From an uncultured Sphingomonadaceae bacterium (GTDB taxonomy: Bacteria; Pseudomonadota; Alphaproteobacteria; Sphingomonadales; Sphingomonadaceae): 20,668 nt of DNA. This document shows, in pieces, positions 10,001 to 15,332 of the stretch. The DNA lies in the NCBI GenBank assembly GCA_938016505.1, contig CALLWN010000254.1, positions 1 through 20,668 on the forward strand, written 5' to 3'. How positions within the stretch are numbered: the stretch's first letter is position 1; each line of letters starts with the position of its first letter. Under the pieces are notes generated by a model that searched no databases, was not told where the DNA came from, and saw only the letters and a program-made list of their open reading frames with translations. The translations under genes and the position numbers were made by a program.

Positions 10001-11877
10001 CCGAAGCGCAGGCTGGCGCCGGCGAGCGTGGCGACAGCGGCCTGGCGGGCAACGAGGATGAGGTCGCCGTCGACATCGGCGTCGCCGAGCGCCACCTGGC
10101 CGGCGTCGCTGGTGATGGCCAGCGAGCCGGGATTGCCGCGCAGCGCCTCGACCCGCGCATCGCCGACCCTGACATCGGCGCCTGCGTCGAGCCCCGCGAA
10201 GCCGGCTGCCGAGAGCCGGTCGACGACGAGGGAGCCGGAAGACCGGAGTCGGACCGGCCCGGAGACGATCTCGCTGAAGCGGATCGACGGGCCGGCGCCC
10301 GCGAAACTGTCGGCGAGCGTGATGCGGCTGGTCGTCCCGGAATCGGCGGTGACCAGCGACAGCCCGCCCTCCAGGAAGACTGCGGCCGCCCCGGTGTCGA
10401 TGTCGATCACGGGCGCCAGCGCGCTCTTGACCGAGCCCTGCGAGAAACCGGCGACCGTGCCGCGGAATTCCACGCGATCAGAACCCGATTCGAGGAAGAG
10501 GGAGCGGATGGGCGCCGACCCGCCGCTCGGGTCGGTGGATTCGGTGTCGCGGGTTACGTCCGGGCCCACGTTGCGGCTCTCGATGGTGAAACCGGAGCCT
10601 CCGGCAAGGAGCTGGCCGACGGCAGCGGCGACGATGTCGTCTCCCGCCGAGAGGCTGCCCAGCGTGACGGTGCCCGCGCCGCGCAGGATGATGTCGGCGC
10701 CGGCCGTCAGGGTTCCGGAGCCGAGCAAGTCCCCGCCGACGGAGGCGAGGATGCTGCCGCCGGCCTCGACCGCCCCGAGCTCGACAAGGCCCGGCGGCAC
10801 GATATCCCGCGTTTCGACACGGACGTCGGCACCAGCGCGAGCGGCGGCGAGGACGCCCTCGTCGGCGCGGATGCGGATGCGGCCGTCGGCGTCGAGGTCA
10901 GCGAGCTCGGCGCGGATCTGCGTCGGCGCAGCGTCCTGTGGCGGGCCGGGTTCGCTGCCCGCGATCCCGCTTCCGGCCGAAAGCACGATGTGGCCCTGAT
11001 CTTCTGTTGCAGCCCTGGCAACGACGGTGCCGGTCGCGCGGACGATGGCCGAAGCGAGGTTGGAGGTGCCGACCAGCGCGAGCCAGACATTGCCGCCGCT
11101 CACGCTGCCGGCAAGGTCGATCGGTGCACCGCCATCGAACGTGCCAGCGTCGGCGGGCACCGCAAACTCGACGAGATCGAAGTCGTTGCTGGCGTTGCGG
11201 GCGAAGCGGATGGTGTAGGTGCGCGTGGCGCCAGCCAGAACCGTGCCACGGTCGGCGCGGATCTCCGCTCCGCCCTCCTGCCGGACCGACTGCGCGACGA
11301 CGGCAAGATGGCCACCGCTCGCCTCGATGCGCGCACCGGAGGCGATCAGCGCCCCGGTCGTGAACAACGGGTCGAGATTGGCCGCGATGGTCAGCTGGTC
11401 GGGGGAGAGGAGCTCCGCGCGCCCGGCCGGGGTGGTCAGAAGCTCGGGCATCGCGTTCGAGAGGAGGATCCCGCCGGCGGCCACCCTGCCGCCAGCGCCG
11501 ATGATGATGCCGCCGCGCGAGAACAGCCAGAGATTGCCGCCGAGCGGGTCGGCGGCACCGGGTCCGAGCCGGCCTTCCAGCGTGCCGTTGACGGTGAAAC
11601 CGAAGTCCGAACGCAGCAGCGCAACGCCATCCCGGCCCGGACCGGCGAAGTCAAACCTGAGCGTCTGCCCGGAGTCGAGGATGAAGCCCTCGGCATGGTC
11701 AAGGTAGGTGCGCGGGGCATTGAGCGTGACGACGCGCAGGGCGCCGGCGTCGGAGATGGTGGGCAGGCCGCCGCCCGACGTCACGTCGACGTCGGTGATG
11801 AGGGGGAACTGCGCCACCGCCGGGGTGGCAAGGCCCAGGAGCCCGAGCGCGGTTCCGGCGAGAAGGCGCGTGCGCAT
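4081..11877 (-). CDS. Giant TpsA-type exoprotein (filamentous-haemagglutinin-like beta-helix)
   Basis: A 2598-residue secreted protein. The start at ATG 11877 is supported by AAGGAGAG 8 nt upstream and a clean signal peptide (MRTRLLAGTALGLLGLATPA-VAQ). Residues about 24-240 look like a two-partner secretion domain: VNGTLEGRL, then NLWLFSRGGIIIGAGGRV at 115-132, where relatives carry NPNGI. From about 380 to 2300 the chain is a beta-helix of 18-23-residue rungs marked by about 25 GRD[LIVA] and 8 GDD[LIVA] motifs. Eight acidic loops of the type D-x-[DE]-[GA]-[DN]-G interrupt it near residues 883, 986, 1260, 1366, 1553, 1745, 1902 and 2150; single DxDxDG sequences also occur near 329 and 600. 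They may bind calcium (inference). Cysteines are rare; a late pair (FNGCAIAGAESC) could form a disulphide. It follows tpsB by 20 bp, so TpsB is its likely transporter. Adhesin or matrix function is probable but the target is unknown. Confidence 0.88.
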   Translation of the reverse strand: MRTRLLAGTALGLLGLATPAVAQFPLITDVDVTSGGGLPTISDAGALRVVTLNAPRTYLDHAEGFILDSGQTLRFDFAGPGRDGVALLRSDFGFTVNGTLEGRLGPGAADPLGGNLWLFSRGGIIIGAGGRVAAGGILLSNAMPELLTTPAGRAELLSPDQLTIAANLDPLFTTGALIASGARIEASGGHLAVVAQSVRQEGGAEIRADRGTVLAGATRTYTIRFARNASNDFDLVEFAVPADAGTFDGGAPIDLAGSVSGGNVWLALVGTSNLASAIVRATGTVVARAATEDQGHIVLSAGSGIAGSEPGPPQDAAPTQIRAELADLDADGRIRIRADEGVLAAARAGADVRVETRDIVPPGLVELGAVEAGGSILASVGGDLLGSGTLTAGADIILRGAGTVTLGSLSAGDDIVAAAVGQLLAGGSGFTIESRNVGPDVTRDTESTDPSGGSAPIRSLFLESGSDRVEFRGTVAGFSQGSVKSALAPVIDIDTGAAAVFLEGGLSLVTADSGTTSRITLADSFAGAGPSIRFSEIVSGPVRLRSSGSLVVDRLSAAGFAGLDAGADVRVGDARVEALRGNPGSLAITSDAGQVALGDADVDGDLILVARQAAVATLAGASLRFGDDLYVISGRESLGRGITFSPGTAIAAKAGFADVPGNEILDNGDPALLVPEFDRDVPGNGKVAELVALAGYPAFPAGPSGGLRVEGEVGTLDRLTLQSSSASVEVIAPGSRLPEVVASAGADIGILAEAIAAPSFFAERDATLTLTGPDPVAILESGAGRDLTISAGGALSLVSAFAGRDATLTGASLDASGLSGPIRNARFTTTEAGLAVATLSVSGTIALSSAAGLDAGTLAAGDDILLAAAGAASVGLASITPGTDQDGDGFNIAATAASLVAAGLEGADDIRVTTSGPATLPATTAARRDIRIDAGAISGSVLTAGRDLDVVVRAGSTVLAEVRAGDDARLEAAGDLSLGTVAAEGNGPDGEGDGASIVLAAASAEVQTLAAAGDIRILARTGPARLGIGTGASVRAGGSLEVSATAVTIDASTEIGLDIALTATAGDLAGTGLTAGRDLVLAAPSAAGRVTFDLTSAGRDLALTAGETVAVTAGDAGRDILARGAGLALGTLGAGRNVDLETTRDDLLLPAGLSASGDLRLVSAAALSAGGPITAGGRATLRARDDSPAGVLAVASVSAGRDLDARAWTVRAASLAAGGSVRVTGTGPGSIEAEEIVADDDVDLESPVIRVGRVRSTGLGPDGEGDGFNLRLAGGEGRFDLLEAPTDIGASFTGVLAVGDAIAGRDAVLEAGSILIRPVQTGLLAGRDARLAAAGVVDAGRISVGDDLDIAAGGAATLGPTEARGDGADTEGNGSNIGIVAASVEVLALAAPGDILVDATTGPAVLGSDGGVVAGRDLVVTGTSLELTAPSSGRDLRLTATAGDIIGPAFAAVRDLALAATGRIEAVTATAGRDLELVAGGSLELGDLASAGRDVRLAGSSVRGPAGAPFTVSAGRDVDIVSTIGLVSARATAGDDVRARAAGTLRLAATATGAGEDSEGDGSRILGAAGGEAFLEAASAAGDLDLAAAGPARAETAPVAGGSIRITGAEVQLPAGATAGTDVVIVATDNLLRTAGLVRAGRDILLTGAASDQVRIDGDGLDAGRDLVVSGSDIAASAGAVLAAGRDARLAATRSIGSASLAVEAGRDIDLAAGSEVGFGRLVAGDDIRAGSASSHVLGGDLRTTGLGTDDEGDGSAVRVSGDIVEIAGGESAGDMFLTGRDAVLAGFRSGVPVGPGLSVGRDLVARGTSVRLNLAGIGRDLDAEASGAGLEVAGNLSAPGSVRLEALLAVEVQGGIAAGADVDVRSGASLVRVDGPVTAGDDLRLTAGSPGVRAGALTTTGLGPDPEADGPLMEVRGGTITLGPVSAARDFLAEAAGAVAVEAVTTVRDARVTAASLALGAAGAIGRDLLITATGAGFTAPGPLSAGRDIRVEGVGDLRLSALAAGRDASLETAGSLETGPITAPGNLVARAARMAVASASVGGAATLETVAGELALPGTVTTGSDLLLRAPEVAGGILRLGRIAAGGAVDARAFSILSAPDGGAVAAGGPVRMVGTGSATIDLEEVISDDDVDLESPSIRVGLVRATGLGPDRDGDGFNIRLDGGTGSFGTLAAPTDILARFGLSLVLGEAMAGRDLVLSAGGGALAVGAATATGVASLVGRSFALGGALAAGEVRFVATGPLRFGGASGGDGFVVSAEDLALITAPGGVAASTGAVPRASTAQGPASTAFEAGFGPGGTADLVVDSFSFDPARLSLLGFYAGAAARIRVVGDVTPTAAGGQVILGANPVEGLTPGAVLVAGSLGAGELFLQDCYAALFPLASVSITALGDVIFGNAAFQAAVAAADPAAIDVAAGAPGLPPSPADDRLFVVAETMSITAPGRIVAQNRSSVPGSFAGLVLANRQSGPRVPTVLRVTGGSVVDLSGVIVDGAGRAFFGPQAARAGAILAGNPNARFNGCAIAGAESCLPPLADPALGFRPEQFVPLDPLVAEPGRLSGTILLELADRGSFRVGVEDGAILLRRDEEERAEQEAPGR
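5270..5612 (-). repeat. Internal duplication in the exoprotein gene, C-terminal copy
   Basis: It encodes a segment running from VDARAF through EEVISDDDVDLESPSIRVG and TGLGPDRDGDGFNIRL to APTDI and GEAMAGRDLVL. It matches the segment at 7946-8276; by eye about two thirds of the residues in the central 74 positions are identical. A 22-bp stretch at 5468-5489 is identical to 8144-8165. Confidence 0.75.
7946..8276 (-). repeat. Internal duplication in the exoprotein gene, N-terminal copy
   Basis: It encodes LDARAW through EEIVADDDVDLESPVIRVG and TGLGPDGEGDGFNLRL to APTDI and GDAIAGRDAVL. It lies 2676 bp (892 codons, in frame) from the copy at 5270-5612 and differs by one 4-codon indel, which suggests an old in-frame segmental duplication. 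Confidence 0.75.
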
Positions 11878-11885
11878 GCCTGGCG

Positions 11886-11893
11886 CTCTCCTT
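11886..11893 (-). promoter_or_regulatory. Strong Shine-Dalgarno AAGGAGAG for tpsA
   Basis: Read on the minus strand, AAGGAGAG lies 8 nt before ATG 11877, within the 20-bp gap after the tpsB stop. It rules out the longer open frame, which extends to 12015 inside tpsB, as the true start. A strong site fits high-level translation of the exoprotein from a shared mRNA. Confidence 0.7.
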
Positions 11894-11897
11894 TCTC

Positions 11898-13679
11898 CTA
11901 GAAGCCGACCGTGGCCTGCACCAGCAGGCGGTCGGGCGGGCGCGGGTTGCCGAGCGCGCCGTCGAGCGGACGAGCCCAGGCGAGATCGACGGCGAAGCGG
12001 CCGGGCAGCTGCCAAGTGACCCCGGCCCCGGCGGACGCAAGGGTTTCCGCGAAGCCGTTGCGATCCCGGTTCGAGACATGGCCGGCGTCAAAGAAGACAT
12101 AGGGGCTGGCGACCGACCGGACGGGGAGCGCGAAGGGGCCGAAGCGCAGCTCGACCGACCCGGCCGCGCCCTCATCGCCGGCGACGGTCGCCGGGTCATA
12201 GCCGCGGCCGACGGTGAGGTTGCCGATGGTCAGCTCCTCATAGGCGAGCAGCGGCTTCGAAGCGAGCTGACCCCTGCCCCTGAGGCCAAGGCTCGCGCGC
12301 TCGGCGAGCGGCAGGCTGGCGCTGGCCTCGAACCGGGCGACGAACGCGTCGGCCCTGCCATCGAGGCGGGACAGGAGGGGATCGCCGGGGTCGCTTGCGC
12401 CAATTCCGGGAAGGCCCTGGCGGAGCTGGACCTCGCCGGCAAGCTGGCCGAGCCGCGCCCGCCCGCCGGCGCCCCCCAGCCGGAACCGCCGCGCCGCCGA
12501 CGCGCGCGCATAGAACACCCGCAGCTGGTCCTCGACGACAAGACCGAAACCCGGCCCCGAGGTGCGCTGCGAAACAATGTCGAGCCCGCCGGCCAGCTCC
12601 GCCTCGGCCATGCGGCGCTTGACCGCCGGCCAGGCAAGCTCGACGGTGCCGACCACCGAGGTGGCACGCAGGTCGAGCGGCCGGAGCACGTCGCCGGGGC
12701 GGGTCTCGCCGTAGGAGAGGCCGGCGGAAAGCCTGAGGCCGTTGCCGCCGATGCGCAGCTCTTCGCGCGCCTGGATGACGAACTGCTCATTGTCCGGGAT
12801 GGTGCGGAAGATGGCGAGCGTCGTCCGCTCGCCGAGGCTTGTCATGCCGTTGGCGTCGACCCTGCCGAGCAGCGCCCAGCGGCCGGTCTGGCGACTTTGC
12901 AGGTTCTGCAGGTTCGCGGTCGCCCGCACCGGATCTCGCTCCACCAGCAGTTCGATGTCGATCGCGCCGCGCCGTCCCGAGGCGCCCGGGCGGATGATGG
13001 TGCGAAGCTGCACCCCCGGCAGGTCCGAGGCAAGCAGCAGCGCCCGCTGGGCGCGGCGCAGGTCGAACGGGTTCATGCCGCGGATCTGGGCGGCGTAGCG
13101 CTCGACCTTGTGCGCGACCGGCCCGGCCACCCCGATCACCCGCACCGTCTCGACGCGGGCATCGATCACCTCGAGCCTGACCCGCCCGTCGGCGATGCGC
13201 TGTTCGGGGATCTCCACCCTGGCAAGGCGGCCCTGGTCGAACAGGGCGGCGGCGGCGCGGTCCCGGATGGTGCACAGGGTCGCCAGCGGAACTTCGCGGC
13301 CGACGAATTCAGCATGGGTGGCGGCAAGCGCTGCCTCGAGCCTCGCCTCGGCCCGCGGATCGGAATCCGGCCTGCGGCCTTCAAAGACGACCGCGTCGAG
13401 CCGGAAGACGAGCGGGGAGTTGGCAAAGGGGCAGGAGGCCGGCACGGGCGGCGCGAACAGGTCGGAGCGATCGGCAAGTGGCTCGGCCCGGCCGGCCGGG
13501 TCGAGGATCTCGCGCGGCGGCAACTGCGGCAACTGCGGCAGCGGCGGCACCGGCACCTGCGCGGGCAACGGCTCCGCCGCCAGCAGGACCAGCACCATGG
13601 CCAGCAATGGAACCGGACGGGCCGCCCCGGCATTTCCCCCCTTTGCAATGGAGGTCACGGCGCGCGATGCAGTTCGCAT
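11898..13679 (-). CDS. TpsB two-partner secretion transporter (ShlB/FhaC/HecB family)
   Basis: A 593-residue outer-membrane transporter of the Omp85 superfamily. It has a signal peptide (PLLAMVLVLLAAEPLPAQ, ending about residue 41) and a Pro-rich linker (VPVPPLPQLPQLPP). POTRA1 follows (about 90-170, with TIRDRAAAALFDQGRL and IADGRVRLEVIDA), then POTRA2 (about 172-245, ending ELLVERDPV), then a 16-strand-type barrel (about 250-593) closing on a terminal Phe (ATVGF). The L6-loop hallmark is present as GRGYDPATVAGDEG, the family's [VG]RGY motif. Two cysteines flanking POTRA1 (PASCPF, ATLCTI) may form a disulphide. ATG 13679 has GGGGGAG only 2 nt upstream; in-frame ATG 13694, with GGAGG also 2 nt upstream, is an alternative. 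The frame stays open to 14060 but there it overlaps the divergent cytochrome gene. It should secrete the TpsA-like product encoded directly downstream. Confidence 0.92.
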   Translation of the reverse strand: MRTASRAVTSIAKGGNAGAARPVPLLAMVLVLLAAEPLPAQVPVPPLPQLPQLPPREILDPAGRAEPLADRSDLFAPPVPASCPFANSPLVFRLDAVVFEGRRPDSDPRAEARLEAALAATHAEFVGREVPLATLCTIRDRAAAALFDQGRLARVEIPEQRIADGRVRLEVIDARVETVRVIGVAGPVAHKVERYAAQIRGMNPFDLRRAQRALLLASDLPGVQLRTIIRPGASGRRGAIDIELLVERDPVRATANLQNLQSRQTGRWALLGRVDANGMTSLGERTTLAIFRTIPDNEQFVIQAREELRIGGNGLRLSAGLSYGETRPGDVLRPLDLRATSVVGTVELAWPAVKRRMAEAELAGGLDIVSQRTSGPGFGLVVEDQLRVFYARASAARRFRLGGAGGRARLGQLAGEVQLRQGLPGIGASDPGDPLLSRLDGRADAFVARFEASASLPLAERASLGLRGRGQLASKPLLAYEELTIGNLTVGRGYDPATVAGDEGAAGSVELRFGPFALPVRSVASPYVFFDAGHVSNRDRNGFAETLASAGAGVTWQLPGRFAVDLAWARPLDGALGNPRPPDRLLVQATVGF

Positions 13680-13711
13680 GGCTCCCCCGAACATGGCCTC
13701 CGCCGACCAGA

Positions 13712-13730
13712 GCAGCGCAGCCTGCGCTGC
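13712..13730. repeat. Perfect 19-bp palindrome in the tpsB leader
   Basis: GCAGCGCAG-C-CTGCGCTGC: 9-bp arms around one base. It lies 33 bp before the tpsB start at 13679 (18 bp if 13694 is used), so it could be an operator or an RNA hairpin in the leader. The arms are perfect and sit in non-coding DNA, but GC-rich DNA yields such repeats by chance. Confidence 0.55.
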
Positions 13731-13764
13731 CTCGCCCCGACTCCCGAATGCCAGACCCCGGACA

Positions 13765-13779
13765 TTTCGGTAGCCGAAA
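13765..13779. repeat. Inverted repeat TTTCGG-TAG-CCGAAA in the divergent regulatory region
   Basis: Perfect 6-bp arms separated by three bases, in one of the few AT-containing spots of the region. On the minus strand it overlaps a poor -10-like element (TTGTCG, 17 nt, TACCGA), so it could be an operator over a tpsB promoter. That promoter reading is weak. Confidence 0.4.
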
Positions 13780-13819
13780 AGCGGATGCCCGACAAGAAAG
13801 GGCGGAGCCGAAGCGGATG
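13772..13819. promoter_or_regulatory. Imperfect direct repeat AGCCGAA(AA)GCGGATG, two copies
   Basis: Copy one is at 13772-13787 (AGCCGAAAAGCGGATG) and copy two at 13806-13819 (AGCCGAAGCGGATG). Their GCGGATG halves are 32 bp apart, close to three helical turns, so both face the same side of the DNA. This is typical spacing for a regulator binding paired sites between divergent operons. The binding protein is unknown. Confidence 0.4.
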
Positions 13820-13828
13820 TGAGCAGCC

Positions 13829-13857
13829 TTGCCGTTGTTGCAGCGGGCGCGTAGAAA
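13829..13857 (+). promoter_or_regulatory. Sigma70-like promoter candidate for the cytochrome operon
   Basis: TTGCCG (13829-13834), 17 bp spacer, TAGAAA (13852-13857). Each hexamer matches the consensus at four of six positions. Transcription would start near 13864, giving a leader of about 30 nt with GGGAAGG (13886-13892) ahead of ATG 13896. Good spacing and position, but only a motif-level call. Confidence 0.38.
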
Positions 13858-13895
13858 GTCGCTGACAGGTCAGAGGGCAGGGGACGGGAAGGCCA

Positions 13896-15332
13896 ATGCA
13901 CCGCCGCAAGCCGGGCCGACTGGCAACCGTGCTGGGGCGTGCAATCCTGCCCTTCCTGACCCGCGCCGCAGGGACTGCCTGCGCCTGCGTCTGTCTGGCC
14001 TTGCTTCCGGGACTTCCGGGCCCGGCCCCCTTCGCGTTTCGTGCCACCGCCCAGGTCCATGAGGGCGTGGCAAGCTGCGCCGGCTCAACCTGCCATGGGC
14101 GGCAGGCGCCCACCGGCACCGTGGTCCGGCAGAACGAGCTGCAGACTTGGCAGGACCCGGCAAGCCCCGCGGGCGCCCATGCCCGCGCCTGGCGGGTACT
14201 GCTCGCGCCTGAAAGCCAGCGCATGGCCAGGCGGCTCGGGCTCGGCGCGGCCGACCAGGCTCCACAGTGCCTTGCCTGCCACGCCGACCCCGTGCCGGCA
14301 CAGCGGCGCGGGCCGCGCTTCAGGATCGAAGACGGGGTCGGCTGCGAGGCCTGCCACGGCGGCTCCGGCGCGCTGCCCGACGGAACACCCGGCTGGCTTG
14401 CAAGCCACGCCGCAGTCGGCGGCAGCCACGGCGCCAACGTCCGCGCCGGCCTGTTTCCTGCCAGCGACCTCGTCGCCCGCGCCGAAATGTGCCTCGACTG
14501 CCACTTCGGGAGCGAGCGCCCCGCCCAGTTCGCGAGCCACCGCCTCATGGCCGCCGGCCACCCACGCCTCGTCTTCGAGCTCGACCTCTTCACGGCGCTC
14601 CAGGCGCACCATGACGAGGATGCCGACTATCGCGCCCGCAAGCCCGCCTTCTCCGGGCTCCGCGCCTGGGCGGTGGGCCAAGCGCTGGCCTCGGCCCGGC
14701 AGCTTCGTCTGTTCGCGCACCGCAGCACCGACGGCATCTGGCCGGAGTTCCTGTTCTACGACTGCCGCAGCTGCCACCGCCCCTTCGCAGAGGCACGCGG
14801 ACTGAAGCCACTGGCGCGGGAAAGCCAGTGGCGTCCACTTCCGGCCGGCTTCCCGAGCTTTGCCGACGAGAACCTGATCCTGCTCGAGGCTGCGGCCCGC
14901 GTGCTCGCGCCAGCTGCTGCGGCCGAACTGGCGGAGCGGTCGGCGGGCTTCCACCGGGCCTTCGCGCAGGGCCGCCCTGCCGCCGATCGCGCCGCCCTCG
15001 AGCTTGCCACCAGCGCCGAGCGGCTGGCCCGGGCGCTGGCCGCGCGGGAGCCTGACCCGCAATCCGCGCTGCGCGTCGTCGCGGCCATCACCGACTCGAG
15101 GCACCTCGCCCGCGTGACTGACTATCAGGGCGGCGCCCAGACGCTCATTGCGATCGAGACGCTGGTGGCGAGCCTCACCCGGTCGGGCCTCGTCTCCGAG
15201 GCCCGCGCCCGCGCGCTCAGGCCCGGCCTCGACGAGGCGCATGCGCTGCTGCGCGACGCGAACCGATGGGACGCCGAAGCGTTCGCGCGGGCGATGCTGC
15301 GGCTGGGCGCGGCGGCACGGGCCATGCTGTGA
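13896..15332 (+). CDS. Five-haem c-type cytochrome, c554-like, exported
   Basis: A 478-residue exported multihaem cytochrome. The N-terminus has a basic stretch and a hydrophobic core (ACACVCLALLPGLPG), with cleavage plausible after RATA at about residue 51. Haem motifs are C61AGSTCH (an expanded CX4CH), C125LACH, C150EACH, C199LDCH and C290RSCH, all within the first 295 residues. The GVGCEACHGG context resembles cytochrome c554-type modules of multihaem electron carriers. Extra histidines (ASHRLMAAGHPR, LQAHHDED) may be distal haem ligands. The last 180 residues are Ala-rich, helical and haem-free. GGGAAGG lies 3 nt before ATG 13896. It is first in a four-gene cluster and its TGA overlaps the next gene's GTG. 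A periplasmic electron carrier feeding the downstream barrel and cytochrome is the likely role; donor and acceptor are not evident. Exact family membership is uncertain. Confidence 0.85.
   Translation: MHRRKPGRLATVLGRAILPFLTRAAGTACACVCLALLPGLPGPAPFAFRATAQVHEGVASCAGSTCHGRQAPTGTVVRQNELQTWQDPASPAGAHARAWRVLLAPESQRMARRLGLGAADQAPQCLACHADPVPAQRRGPRFRIEDGVGCEACHGGSGALPDGTPGWLASHAAVGGSHGANVRAGLFPASDLVARAEMCLDCHFGSERPAQFASHRLMAAGHPRLVFELDLFTALQAHHDEDADYRARKPAFSGLRAWAVGQALASARQLRLFAHRSTDGIWPEFLFYDCRSCHRPFAEARGLKPLARESQWRPLPAGFPSFADENLILLEAAARVLAPAAAAELAERSAGFHRAFAQGRPAADRAALELATSAERLARALAAREPDPQSALRVVAAITDSRHLARVTDYQGGAQTLIAIETLVASLTRSGLVSEARARALRPGLDEAHALLRDANRWDAEAFARAMLRLGAAARAML

Noticed and set aside
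13501..13544. 9-bp near-repeats (CGGCAACTG) inside tpsB
   Set aside because: They merely encode the Pro-Leu-Gln linker after the signal peptide; two perfect units are not enough to call a notable repeat.
12078..13865. Plus-strand frame of 595 codons over tpsB
   Set aside because: The minus strand has a full TpsB with POTRA domains and barrel signature; the plus frame is low-complexity Gly/Arg/Ala without recognisable features.
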